DNA from: Nitrosopumilus sp. K4
Lineage (GTDB): Archaea > Thermoproteota > Nitrososphaeria > Nitrososphaerales > Nitrosopumilaceae
Assembly: GCF_018128925.1 (NCBI RefSeq)
Contig: NZ_CP067007.1
Location: forward strand, 1,578,330-1,642,329
Length of the DNA stretch: 64,000 nucleotides
Reading direction: 5' to 3'
The notes beneath the pieces are model-generated. The model was not told where the DNA came from and ran no database searches. It was given only the letters and a program-made list of their open reading frames with translations. Below are positions 7,721 to 16,430 of this stretch, one piece after another. The position numbers and the translations under genes were made by a program. Within the stretch, counting starts at the first letter, position 1; each line of letters starts with the position of its first letter.

Positions 7721-8467
7721 TTGACTTTCGAAGCAAAAACTAGTGGTTCTGATGATCTTAAAGCTATCATTTCGGCAATATCAACATTAGTTGAAGAAGC
7801 TACTTTTGTTGCAACTGCAGAAGGAATTACTTTTAGAGGAATGGATCCGTCTCATGTTGCATTAATAGATATATCATGGCCAAATTCAGCATTTGAAAAA
7901 TATGAATGTGATAGTGATATCAAATTTGGAGTTAGAATTGATGAATTTTCCAAACTTATCAAAAGAGCCGAGAAAAAAGATAGCATTGAAATTAGTATTT
8001 CTGAACAAAACATGCTTCTTGTTACAGTTGGAAAAAATAAAAAATACAAAATGAGATTGATTGAAAGTTCTGCAACTGATACTCCGCTTCCAAAAATCCC
8101 ATATGACTCAAAAATTACACTATCTTCATCAAAATTTGACAAAATCTTAGGTGATGTTCAAGTAGTTTCTGATTACCTGACAATTCATACCTCAGATTCA
8201 AAAGCAGATTTTTCAGGAAAAGGTGATTCAGGAGAAGTAATTATTGACTTGGAAAAAGATACTGAAGAAATTGATGAGATTTCTTCAAAAGAAGATAGTA
8301 CTGGTACCTATAGTCTAGAATATCTTAACCCTGTAGTAAAAGCTGTGGGGACTACTGCAGGCCAAATTACATGCGAGTTTTCTAGTGCAAAACCTTTGAG
8401 AATTGAATTTAAAGTAGCTAACATAGGTAGAATTCACTTTTACTTGGCCCCACGCGTGGAAAGTTAA
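7721..8467 (+). CDS. pcn: DNA polymerase sliding clamp PCNA
   Basis: 248 aa, the normal length of archaeal PCNA. Two repeated clamp domains are joined around residues 118-130; FRGMDPSHVALIDISW is the classic first-domain signature, and the C-terminal IGRIHFYLAPRVES fits the tail that closes the partner-binding pocket. It forms a ring that holds replicative polymerases, Fen1 and ligase on DNA. The start is TTG at 7721; no upstream in-frame ATG exists before the tfs stop. It follows rpo11-tfs. Confidence 0.94.
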   Translation: MTFEAKTSGSDDLKAIISAISTLVEEATFVATAEGITFRGMDPSHVALIDISWPNSAFEKYECDSDIKFGVRIDEFSKLIKRAEKKDSIEISISEQNMLLVTVGKNKKYKMRLIESSATDTPLPKIPYDSKITLSSSKFDKILGDVQVVSDYLTIHTSDSKADFSGKGDSGEVIIDLEKDTEEIDEISSKEDSTGTYSLEYLNPVVKAVGTTAGQITCEFSSAKPLRIEFKVANIGRIHFYLAPRVES

Positions 8468-8502
8468 AGCATTTAAAGATTAAATAATTCAGGTATTTTG
8501 AA

Positions 8503-9906
8503 TTGAGACTAGTAATAAAATATGGTGGAACATCCATATCTGCTGCAAAGGATATTCAATCAATTGCTAAACATGTAAATGCTTTATCTAAAAATAATAA
8601 AATTGCTGTAGTATGCTCTGCAATTAGTGGAACAACTGATGATCTTATAGAAATCTCTCAATCAATCAAAAAAGAAAACAAAGCAAAAGCTGAACAATTA
8701 GCATCAAAAATTATTAATCGACACAAACAAGTTTCAAAACAAGCCATAAAAAAACAAGAACTTCGAAAAAAACTCCTCAAAAAACTTGATGACGACTTTA
8801 AAGAACTTGTTGCAGTAATAGATGGAATGGTATTGTTGGGAGAAATTACTCCAAGATCCATTGATTACCTTTATTCCTTTGGAGAAAGATTGTCAATAAA
8901 AATAATCTCTGCAGCAATTAGCGATTCAGGAAAAAAATCAGTATCATTAACAGGTAAAGAAGTTGGTATAGTTACTGATTCAAACTTTGGCGAATCAAAA
9001 CCACTAATGGATACAACTCGACTAAGAGTTTCTAAAACCATAGATCTCTTATTCTCAAAAAATACTGTTCCTGTAATAGGAGGATTTGCAGGTGCAGATC
9101 AACATGGTCACATAACAACATTTGGTAGAGGTGGCTCTGATTATACTGCAACAATTATCGGCTCATGCATTAAAGCTGATGAAATATGGTTGATGAGTGA
9201 TGTAGATGGTTTAATGACTGCTGATCCAAAAATTGTAAAAAATGCAAAATTACTCAAAGAAGTCTCTTACATAGAAGCAATTGAAATGGCATTATTTGGA
9301 GCAAAACAGATTCATCCTAGAACTTTTGAACCGTTGATAACCAAAAAAATACCGATGAAAATACGTAGCTCATTTAACATAAAAAATGAAGGAACACTAG
9401 TAACTGCATCCCCATCTTCATCTGTAAAAAATACTGTCAAATGTGTAAGCAATATTCGTCATAATGGACTAATCGATATTAGAGGAGGGAGTATGGTAGG
9501 GACTCCTGGTACTGCAGCCAAAATATTTGAGACGTTAGCAAAGGCTGGAATTAACGTGATGATGATTTCACAAAATCCTTCTGAATCAAGCATTACTATT
9601 GTTGTAAAAAATGATGTACTAGACAAAGCAGTAAATGCATTAGAAATGGAATTGCTGGGTAAAATTATCAAAAAATTGGAAGTTACAACAGATGTTGCTA
9701 TAATTGCCTTGATAGGTTCTGGAATGCGTGGTACTGTAGGTGTAGCATCACGAGTATTTAGTGCTATTGAAAAAAATAAGATCAATGTTGCAATGATTAC
9801 ACAAGGATCATCTGAGTTGAATCTAGCATTTGTAGTTAAAGATCAAGATTCTAGTTCAGCTGTTAAAGCAATACATGATGCGTTCAAACTAGATAAAATC
9901 AATTAA
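8503..9906 (+). CDS. lysC: aspartate kinase
   Basis: 467 aa; phosphorylates aspartate in the first step towards threonine, methionine and (where present) lysine. It starts (TTG 8503) right at the KYGGTS substrate/ATP motif. GRGGSDYTA fits the active-site segment. Two C-terminal ACT domains (about 310-385 and 390-465; repeated GVAS/GTPG and NVxMI) provide feedback control by amino acids. Downstream of pcn by 36 nt and possibly read through from it. Confidence 0.92.
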   Translation: MRLVIKYGGTSISAAKDIQSIAKHVNALSKNNKIAVVCSAISGTTDDLIEISQSIKKENKAKAEQLASKIINRHKQVSKQAIKKQELRKKLLKKLDDDFKELVAVIDGMVLLGEITPRSIDYLYSFGERLSIKIISAAISDSGKKSVSLTGKEVGIVTDSNFGESKPLMDTTRLRVSKTIDLLFSKNTVPVIGGFAGADQHGHITTFGRGGSDYTATIIGSCIKADEIWLMSDVDGLMTADPKIVKNAKLLKEVSYIEAIEMALFGAKQIHPRTFEPLITKKIPMKIRSSFNIKNEGTLVTASPSSSVKNTVKCVSNIRHNGLIDIRGGSMVGTPGTAAKIFETLAKAGINVMMISQNPSESSITIVVKNDVLDKAVNALEMELLGKIIKKLEVTTDVAIIALIGSGMRGTVGVASRVFSAIEKNKINVAMITQGSSELNLAFVVKDQDSSSAVKAIHDAFKLDKIN

Positions 9907-9943
9907 ATAAAATAATTTAAAGGAACAAAAATAATTGCTAACA

Positions 9944-11407
9944 ATGAACAAGTTCTTTATTTTTTTGCTTGTAGGGATTATTTCTGTTGTATTGCTAACT
10001 GTTTCTAGTATTTCTGATCAATTTGTAGATGCAGGTTCCAGAAAAAAATTACACTTTACTCAAACTATTACATCTACACAAGATCCTGGAATGGGGCATG
10101 AAAGTCATCAACTGGCAATGATTCTTTCTCCTAACCAAGGAACCATTTATGATGGTTCAATGACATTTTCGTCAAGCGAACCAGTTCAGATTGTTGTTTT
10201 ACATGAAATAAACCAAAATGATGCCAAGGGACAACCTACATGGAGTATTGATGGAAAAACACTCTACGGATTATCACTTGTCGACGTAAACAAAAAATCT
10301 GATTCGTTTGAGTTTACAGGCGCAGCGCTTGGATTGCATTCTCCCAACTCTAAAGAATTTACAGCAACTGTTAGTCTTGATGGTTGGATTAGAGGACAAC
10401 CAACTGAAGTAATCATGCAAAAAATTGAGTTAAAACCTGAAGAGCCATCCCTTTTACTATCAAGAACAAATGTACCTGCAACAATTCCGATGCACAAAGG
10501 ATTGTACAATACTGAACCTGTTTTTTACGTTATTACAGATTCAAGTGATAAAGAATATGCAGAAAAACTTTCAAAATTACAAGAATGGAAGGTAGAAACT
10601 GCCCCACCACTTTCAAAAACACCCGACGAAGCCTTACAGAAAATCTTTGTTTTCAAAAATGGCGTTCAGGGAGATGGAATTTATGGATTTCAAGAAGAAT
10701 TGTTTACAAGTACTCCAAATCAAGAATATGAATACAGTGCATTAAATTCAGTTGTTGAAGTTACTTGGAAGAAAGGCCAAAACATGATTCCATTTGAATC
10801 CGTAGATGATGTGATTGAAGCACATGAAAGCGGTAGGATAGAATTTAATGAAACTGGAATTGTATTAAACACTCCACAAATAGTTTGGCCTGATGGACAA
10901 ATGAAAATTAGAGATGATAAAGAAATTACAGATGAGTTACCATATGGTGGAGGACAAATTACAGAAATTAATACCGAAGAGATGACTGTCACTTTTGTTG
11001 CCCATCGCGGATGGGGCCCTGATGGAAAAACAATCTATTACATTGTTACTGATGCAACCCCCTCAACACCTGCTGAAATCATGGGCGTGTTGCATTCCCC
11101 GACATACTCAAACTTAATTTCAAACTCTGCAGCAGTTGATCTATTTCAATTCAAAAACGGTATTATCGGATCGGGTCCACTAGGATTCCAACCTGGAATT
11201 GCAGCAGCTGCTCCCGGAGATGACAATTACAGTCCTATGTGGCGTATCTACATTGTTGAATGGAATGATCCAGAAACAGCAAAAATTCTAGAATCCAAGT
11301 CTGATATTGATTCATTCAAAAAAGATGACAAAATTACAGTAAGCATAGCACGTCCTATGAATAGTGAACACATTGTAAACTGTCCGTTCATCGATCCATT
11401 TCAATAA
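9944..11407 (+). CDS. secreted protein with duplicated beta-rich domain
   Basis: 487 aa from the ATG at 9944 (an in-frame TTG at 9935 adds three residues). An N-terminal signal sequence (KFFIFLLVGIISVVLLTVSS) is followed by a mature part with no further membrane helix. Two related units can be aligned: VFYVITDSSDKE...FVFKNGVQGDGIYGFQ and IYYIVTDATPST...FQFKNGIIGSGPLGFQ, about 190 residues apart. The first 150 residues differ and resemble an independent beta domain. Function unknown; predicted to act outside the cytoplasmic membrane, possibly as a surface or ligand-binding protein. Confidence 0.7.
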   Translation: MNKFFIFLLVGIISVVLLTVSSISDQFVDAGSRKKLHFTQTITSTQDPGMGHESHQLAMILSPNQGTIYDGSMTFSSSEPVQIVVLHEINQNDAKGQPTWSIDGKTLYGLSLVDVNKKSDSFEFTGAALGLHSPNSKEFTATVSLDGWIRGQPTEVIMQKIELKPEEPSLLLSRTNVPATIPMHKGLYNTEPVFYVITDSSDKEYAEKLSKLQEWKVETAPPLSKTPDEALQKIFVFKNGVQGDGIYGFQEELFTSTPNQEYEYSALNSVVEVTWKKGQNMIPFESVDDVIEAHESGRIEFNETGIVLNTPQIVWPDGQMKIRDDKEITDELPYGGGQITEINTEEMTVTFVAHRGWGPDGKTIYYIVTDATPSTPAEIMGVLHSPTYSNLISNSAAVDLFQFKNGIIGSGPLGFQPGIAAAAPGDDNYSPMWRIYIVEWNDPETAKILESKSDIDSFKKDDKITVSIARPMNSEHIVNCPFIDPFQ

Positions 11408-11450
11408 TTCACTAAAGGGATAAATTACTTAAAATTAAATTCAGTGCAAA

Positions 11451-12245
11451 ATGACTGGTAAACTCTACATTGTTGGTGTTGGTCCTGGACATCACGATCA
11501 TATGACATTTCGAGCTAAAGAAGTAATTGCAGAAAGTGATACAATTGTAGGTTATGAAACCTACGTTAATCTGGTTAATGATCTAATTGAAGGAAAAACT
11601 GTATATCGTTATGCTATGACTCAAGAGGTTGAGCGAGCTCATCAATGTATTGATCTGGCAAAATCTGGCAAAATCGTTTCTCTTGTTTCAAGCGGTGATC
11701 CTGGAATTTATGGAATGGCAGGGCTAATCTATGAAACCCTTGCAGAAAGTGGTTGGAAACCTCAAGATGATCTTAAAGTTGAAATCATTCCAGGCGTCTC
11801 TGCACTGAATTCATGTGCATCTATAATTGGTTCGCCACTAATGACAGATTTTGCTGTTGTGAGTATGAGTGATCTGCTTGTACCATGGGAAATTATTGAA
11901 AAAAGAGTAGAATCAGCAGCACAAGGTGATTTTGTAATTGTAATATACAATCCAGCAAGCAAAAAAAGAATACATCAGCTTCAAGATACAAGAAAAATAT
12001 TGTTAAAATACAGAAAACCAACTACACCTGTTGCAATTATCAAAGGAGCTTACAGAGATTCACAAACAATTGTAATGACAAATTTAGAAGAACTGCCAAA
12101 CCATTCTGAACAATTAGGAATGATTAGCACTGTAATAATTGGAAACTCATCGACTTATACTTACAAGGATTTGATGATAAATCCAAGAGGCTACAAATCC
12201 AAATATAATTTAGAAGAACAAACTAATCCAAATCTAAAAATCTAA
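11451..12245 (+). CDS. cobJ: precorrin-3B C17-methyltransferase (CobJ/CbiH)
   Basis: 264 aa SAM-dependent methyltransferase of corrin-ring synthesis. KLYIVGVGPGHHDHMT is the class III tetrapyrrole methylase N-terminus; SSGDPGIYGMAG and EIIPGVSALNS are the next conserved loops. VIYNPASKKR and TTPVAIIKGAYR are specific to the CobJ/CbiH subgroup, which drives ring contraction. The gene is apart from other cob genes here, but bluB at 22204-22911 belongs to the same product. It ends in a CTAA shared with tyrS. Confidence 0.92.
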   Translation: MTGKLYIVGVGPGHHDHMTFRAKEVIAESDTIVGYETYVNLVNDLIEGKTVYRYAMTQEVERAHQCIDLAKSGKIVSLVSSGDPGIYGMAGLIYETLAESGWKPQDDLKVEIIPGVSALNSCASIIGSPLMTDFAVVSMSDLLVPWEIIEKRVESAAQGDFVIVIYNPASKKRIHQLQDTRKILLKYRKPTTPVAIIKGAYRDSQTIVMTNLEELPNHSEQLGMISTVIIGNSSTYTYKDLMINPRGYKSKYNLEEQTNPNLKI

Positions 12246-13282
12246 TAACTATTCTTTATTGCTTGGAATAATTCTTCATCAAGATTTAGTTTGTCTCTGA
12301 TTGGAGACACAATCTTTACAAGATAATTCCCAACTGTTTGTTTTAAATCACCTGGATGTAGTTTTTTACTTTCAAAATCTTTGTGTAATTGTTCATAATC
12401 TGTATATGATACATTACCACCAAATTTTTCAGGCCTTTCTATGCTCATTTCTTTGAACTCATGGAAAATTACATGTTTTGAAATTTCTAATAATGGATTA
12501 TTCTGAATATTTCCCTCTTCACACCAAGCCTTGTTGATTTTTTTCTTAATTTCTTCATCAGAATTGTGCATAAATATGCCTGAATTAGGATCAGATTTAC
12601 TCATTTTTGTTACTTCTACATTTGCATCAGCTGGTTTTGAGAGTCCTGGTAAAAGTTTGTGGTGAACAGCAACAGGAACTTTCCATTTCATTTTTGGAAA
12701 AATTTCTCTCACTAACATGTGGATTTTTCTCTGATCCATTCCAGCATGAGCAATATCTACATCCAACGAATGAATATCCACCGCTTGCATTGCAGGGTAT
12801 AGTAATTTTGCAACATCGATTTTTTTATCGTCTTCAGAACGCCCCATAATTGTCAGCGTTCTCATTGTTCTAGCAATCGACATGTGTTTTGTAAATCTGA
12901 CAAGCTCAGACCAATATTCTCTCTTTTCCTGATATACTTCTGAACCTAAGACAATTTTTGCATCAGGACAAACTAGTTTGAAAGCATCTTGATAATATTT
13001 TGAGACTTTTGATATTGTTTCCCAATCTCCACCTAGTTTATCATTGATTAGTGTGTGCCAATCTGCAAGAAATATGGTACAATTAACTCCTGCTTTTACA
13101 AAGTCATTAATTTTGAATCCCGTACTGATTAGGCTTCCAAGATGTAAGAAACCTGAAATTTCTAATCCAATATAGTGATTAGGTGAAGAATTGATTTTGA
13201 ACAATTCAATTAATTCCTCACGAGTAACAATCTCTTCTGTTGGTGGTCTTTCGATCAAATCAACCTTTTCAGTAACATCCAA
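12242..13282 (-). CDS. tyrS: tyrosyl-tRNA synthetase
   Basis: 346 aa, archaeal/eukaryotic-type class I synthetase. The HIGH-like motif reads HLGSL (in EISGFLHLGSL), and the KMSKS motif is intact in VTKMSKSDPNSG. ADWHTLIND and AGMDQRKIHMLVRE match the tyrosine-binding and connective parts. Charges tRNA-Tyr in the cytosol. Single gene, converging with cobJ by a 4-nt stop overlap. Confidence 0.92.
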   Translation of the reverse strand: MDVTEKVDLIERPPTEEIVTREELIELFKINSSPNHYIGLEISGFLHLGSLISTGFKINDFVKAGVNCTIFLADWHTLINDKLGGDWETISKVSKYYQDAFKLVCPDAKIVLGSEVYQEKREYWSELVRFTKHMSIARTMRTLTIMGRSEDDKKIDVAKLLYPAMQAVDIHSLDVDIAHAGMDQRKIHMLVREIFPKMKWKVPVAVHHKLLPGLSKPADANVEVTKMSKSDPNSGIFMHNSDEEIKKKINKAWCEEGNIQNNPLLEISKHVIFHEFKEMSIERPEKFGGNVSYTDYEQLHKDFESKKLHPGDLKQTVGNYLVKIVSPIRDKLNLDEELFQAIKNSY

Positions 13283-13379
13283 TTCAAAACAATTTTGAGA
13301 TGTATGCCTATAAAGTTATTTGAAAATTAAGAAAATTCTAATTTGGAAGATTTGAATAGGAGATTATTTAACAAGAATT

Positions 13380-13586
13380 ATGACACTTGAAGAAGGTCTT
13401 GAGCTTATTGAGAATTACAAAAAAGGTCTGCAAAAATTTCTGGAAACATTACCGGAACAATCAGTTCAACTAGGCCCAGAAATGATCAAAACACTTACAA
13501 TGAATTCAAAAAATGAGATTGCAAACCTTGAGGCAATTGAAAAGGCATTGAAAAGGCCTTCTAGATATGAATCTGGCTTGAATTAA
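13380..13586 (+). CDS. small helical hypothetical protein
   Basis: 68 aa, almost entirely alpha-helical by pattern (EEGLELIENYKKGLQKFLE, then KNEIANLEAIEKALKR) with a proline break at LPEQ and GPEM. No cysteines or membrane segment. Family not recognised. It ends one base before the stop of the convergent zinc-finger gene and is divergent from tyrS. Confidence 0.55.
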   Translation: MTLEEGLELIENYKKGLQKFLETLPEQSVQLGPEMIKTLTMNSKNEIANLEAIEKALKRPSRYESGLN

Positions 13587-13587
13587 T

Positions 13588-13773
13588 TTACTTGCAATTT
13601 TTCTTATGTTTTCTTAATTCATCAGAAGTATGAAATTCTTTTCCACACACTCTACATTTTTCATTTTTTTTATTATGTGCTTTTTCTTGATGTTTCTTTA
13701 ATCTGTCTGAGTCTGGCAAAACAGTTCCACAATGTTTGCACTTTGTATTGTTTGAACTTCCAAATAATCCCAT
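13588..13773 (-). CDS. small protein with two C2H2 zinc fingers
   Basis: 61 aa. Finger 1 is CKHCGTVLPDSDRLKKHQEKAH (C-x2-C-x12-H-x4-H) and finger 2 is CRVCGKEFHTSDELRKHKKNC, ending in cysteine rather than histidine. Both have the LxxH pattern of classical fingers. The N-terminus MGLFGSSNN is flexible. Archaeal proteins of this kind are candidate DNA-, RNA- or protein-binding modules; target unknown. Confidence 0.75.
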   Translation of the reverse strand: MGLFGSSNNTKCKHCGTVLPDSDRLKKHQEKAHNKKNEKCRVCGKEFHTSDELRKHKKNCK

Positions 13774-13855
13774 AACACAGTTACTTGTATCTAATAAAAA
13801 AACAAATTTGCAATTATTCTAATTTCTCTGAGCTTTTTATTAAAAAATTGTAACT

Positions 13856-14419
13856 TTACTCATCAAGACTTTTTCTTGGTTTTGTGCTAAGGTAAAATGC
13901 ATGAGCACTTATGATAAATGCTGCAAGAAATACTTTAGTTGCAAAAACTAGATTCCATGGTCTGTCAGGATCTGGATATGCAATTGAAAGTCTATCAATG
14001 TCAGGTACTTGACCATCTACATAACTTGCTGCAATTGTTGCATTAAGAACTGTAAAATTATACAGAACTTCATAGAAAGTAATTATCACAAACCCTAACA
14101 ACATTAACTGTAATAATGCCATTCTATACCCGCCAATTTTGTTTCCTGCTGTTCTTCTCCATCCAATTCTAGAAACACAATACCATCCAATTATCGTTGA
14201 AAAGAAGATCCACGTTGATAATCTAGCAAAATTTTCAAAAGGAATTACTGTATTGTGAATTGCTTCACCCATAACATATGTTCCATTTTCAATCCACTCT
14301 AATGTTGTAATATAAACACCATATACCAATGAAGCAGCCATTATGAATCCACAAACATAGAAAATGTAGAGATATACTTTGTAAGCCGGATCAGTCATTT
14401 CTAGATGTCTTGATTTCAT
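13856..14419 (-). CDS. four-helix membrane protein, function unknown
   Basis: 187 aa with four likely membrane helices (from the ATG: about 16-37, 66-85, 100-125 and 158-178) and a loop rich in Asp/Pro before the last helix (VPDIDRLSIAYPDPDRPW). His residues occur at the N-terminus (SRHLEM), in EAIHNT and in the last helix (SAHAFYL). I chose ATG 14419 over TTG 14434 because a TTTATATTTC box lies 30 nt before it. Not recognised; a subunit or partner of a membrane redox complex is possible but unsupported. Confidence 0.6.
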   Translation of the reverse strand: MKSRHLEMTDPAYKVYLYIFYVCGFIMAASLVYGVYITTLEWIENGTYVMGEAIHNTVIPFENFARLSTWIFFSTIIGWYCVSRIGWRRTAGNKIGGYRMALLQLMLLGFVIITFYEVLYNFTVLNATIAASYVDGQVPDIDRLSIAYPDPDRPWNLVFATKVFLAAFIISAHAFYLSTKPRKSLDE

Positions 14420-14501
14420 TATGCCGTTTGCCAAATTTTGAAATATAAAAATTCATGTATACATGAGAGATTTATAGACTAGTTTTAGGGACAATCTATT
14501 A

Positions 14502-15590
14502 TTGAAAATTGCAATCAATGTACCATTTGTAGGTAAAGAAGAGATTAGTGCAGTTACATCTGTCCTCAAGAATGGTGCATTAACTTCAGCTGCAAACCAA
14601 GGAGGAAAAAATGTTCAGGAATTTGAAAAATTAGCATCAAAATATGTAAAATCAAAATATGCTATAGCAGTAAATTCAGGAACTGCTGCCTTACAAGCAG
14701 CACTTCATGCACTTGGTATCAAAGAAGGCGATGAGATACTAATCCCATCCTTTACATTTGTTGCAACAGCAAATGCAGTTGTATCTACTGGAGCAAAACC
14801 TGTTTTTGTTGATGTTCTAGAAGAAAATTATACGATGGATCCTAATGATCTTGAAAAGAAAGTCACCAAAAAAACAAAAGCCATCATACCTGTTCATCTT
14901 TATGGTAATGTTGCATTTTTAAAACAAATTTCGGAAGTTGCAAAAAAACATAATTTGAAAATAATTGAAGATGCTGCACAGTCACTTGGTTCCACATTTA
15001 AACAAAAACATACCGGAACTTTTTTTGATTTAGGCTGTTACAGTATGTATCCTGCAAAAGTAATGACTGCAGGAGAAGGAGGATTTATTGTTACTAATAA
15101 CAAAAATCTTAGAGATAAACTTCTAATGATTAGAAATCACGGAATGGTTCATGGTTATGATACAAAATCATTCGGATTAAATCTTCGTTTGCCAGAAATT
15201 AGTGCTGCAATCGCTTCCATTCAAATAAAAAAACTGCCACATTTTTTGAAAATAAGAAAAAAAAATGCAGAACATTTGTCAGATCTTATTTCTGATTTAC
15301 AAATTAAACTTCCTCAAGAAAGAACATTTGAAAAAGTAAATTGGTATCTTTATACCATCGCAACTTCAAAAAGAAATAAAATTTTAAAAAAATTAAATCA
15401 AAAAGGGATAGGAGCTGCATCATATTATCCAATTCCAGTCCATAAAACTCCTTATTACAAACAAAAAGCTCGATTGCATGTTACAGAATGGGCAGCATCT
15501 AGAGTTTTATCCCTTCCAATACATCCAAAAGTAACTTCAAAGAATATTGAATTTATAGCAAAATCCCTACGTGAAATCCTCAATGAATAG
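14502..15590 (+). CDS. DegT/DnrJ/EryC1/StrS-family aminotransferase
   Basis: 362 aa PLP enzyme that usually transfers an amino group to keto-sugars for surface glycans. INVPFVGKEEISAVTSVL at the N-terminus, NSGTAALQAALHAL, EDAAQSLGS and the lysine motif YPAKVMTAGEGGF are typical, as is the ending LPIHPKVT. TTG start at 14502. No glycosyltransferases flank it. The next gene (MtrA-like) overlaps its 3' end by 8 nt, so the two are translationally coupled. Confidence 0.9.
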   Translation: MKIAINVPFVGKEEISAVTSVLKNGALTSAANQGGKNVQEFEKLASKYVKSKYAIAVNSGTAALQAALHALGIKEGDEILIPSFTFVATANAVVSTGAKPVFVDVLEENYTMDPNDLEKKVTKKTKAIIPVHLYGNVAFLKQISEVAKKHNLKIIEDAAQSLGSTFKQKHTGTFFDLGCYSMYPAKVMTAGEGGFIVTNNKNLRDKLLMIRNHGMVHGYDTKSFGLNLRLPEISAAIASIQIKKLPHFLKIRKKNAEHLSDLISDLQIKLPQERTFEKVNWYLYTIATSKRNKILKKLNQKGIGAASYYPIPVHKTPYYKQKARLHVTEWAASRVLSLPIHPKVTSKNIEFIAKSLREILNE

Positions 15591-16053
15591 CATAGGAAAT
15601 ATTATTGGTGAAATTTGCAAAGCAGTTTTTCCTATTCCAGAGGAGTCATACATGGGAAACATTCAATCAAGCATTGCTATATGTACTCTTTCTAGTATTA
15701 ATTTACTAAAAAATATTGCAAATTCGGATTTTCTGAATAATGTATCTATTGTTGGACGCCTTCTTTCTGAAAATAAGGGAATTGATTCAATTGTAAGATA
15801 TACAAATCAAAATAAAAATCTCAAAACTATTATCATATGTGGAAAAGAAGTTTGGGGTCATAATGCAGGACATTCATTGTTCCAATTGCATCAAAACGGA
15901 ATTGACTCTAATGGACGAATAATTGGTTCATCTAGTCCTGAACCTTTTCTTAGTGTATCACAAGATGAAGTAATCTATTTTCAACAAAATATTAGATTGA
16001 TAAATATGATTAATGAAACAAATCTCGAAAAAATTAAACAAAAAATCTTCTAA
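15583..16053 (+). CDS. MtrA-like (tetrahydromethanopterin S-methyltransferase subunit A) corrinoid-domain protein
   Basis: 156 aa. The centre, IICGKEVWGHNAGHSLFQLH, followed by NGID and GRIIGSSSPEPFL, matches the cytoplasmic corrinoid-binding domain of methanogen MtrA; the ending FQQNIRLINMI also fits. The membrane anchor of true MtrA is absent, and no other Mtr subunits are present. In MtrA a histidine ligates the cobalt; a histidine of the WGH region is the natural candidate here. Role unknown in this non-methanogen. ATG 15583 overlaps the previous gene; a GTG at 15571 is an alternative. Confidence 0.72.
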   Translation: MNSIGNIIGEICKAVFPIPEESYMGNIQSSIAICTLSSINLLKNIANSDFLNNVSIVGRLLSENKGIDSIVRYTNQNKNLKTIIICGKEVWGHNAGHSLFQLHQNGIDSNGRIIGSSSPEPFLSVSQDEVIYFQQNIRLINMINETNLEKIKQKIF

Positions 16054-16391
16054 TACCCATTTCTTTGTCTTTCTCGATTAATTTCATTCTTTTTTCTATA
16101 TTCTTTAACAATATCATCTGGACTTAGATTCAATTCCAGTGATGCTTGAACAACAAAATGCCATATGTCAATAAGCTCTTCTCTGGCCTCATCTTCATTA
16201 AATGGAGTAGGGGTTTTCCACCATTTCCAATTAGTAGTTCTCTGCAGCTCCACTGCTTCATGCATAATTGCAGTACACAATGCTGAGACACGTCCTTCAG
16301 AATCTTTTGGATATCTATCAAGTTTCATCATTTCTGATAATCCCTTTTGTAATTTGAAAATTGTTTCCAATCTATCTTTATTTTCAGACAT
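16050..16391 (-). CDS. all-alpha NTP pyrophosphatase (dUTPase/MazG-like)
   Basis: 113 aa, all-helical. HEAVELQRTTNWKWWK holds the first Glu pair and the WKWWK segment seen in dimeric dUTPases, and AREELIDIWHFVVQAS holds the EExxD metal site. The ending EYRKKNEINRERQRNGY is the usual C-terminal stretch of that family. Probable role: hydrolysis of dUTP or another house-cleaning target. It shares CTAA as stop with the MtrA-like gene. Confidence 0.82.
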   Translation of the reverse strand: MSENKDRLETIFKLQKGLSEMMKLDRYPKDSEGRVSALCTAIMHEAVELQRTTNWKWWKTPTPFNEDEAREELIDIWHFVVQASLELNLSPDDIVKEYRKKNEINRERQRNGY

Positions 16392-16430
16392 GCTTGATGT
16401 TTAGTAAAAATTATTGAACTTAAGTTTTTT

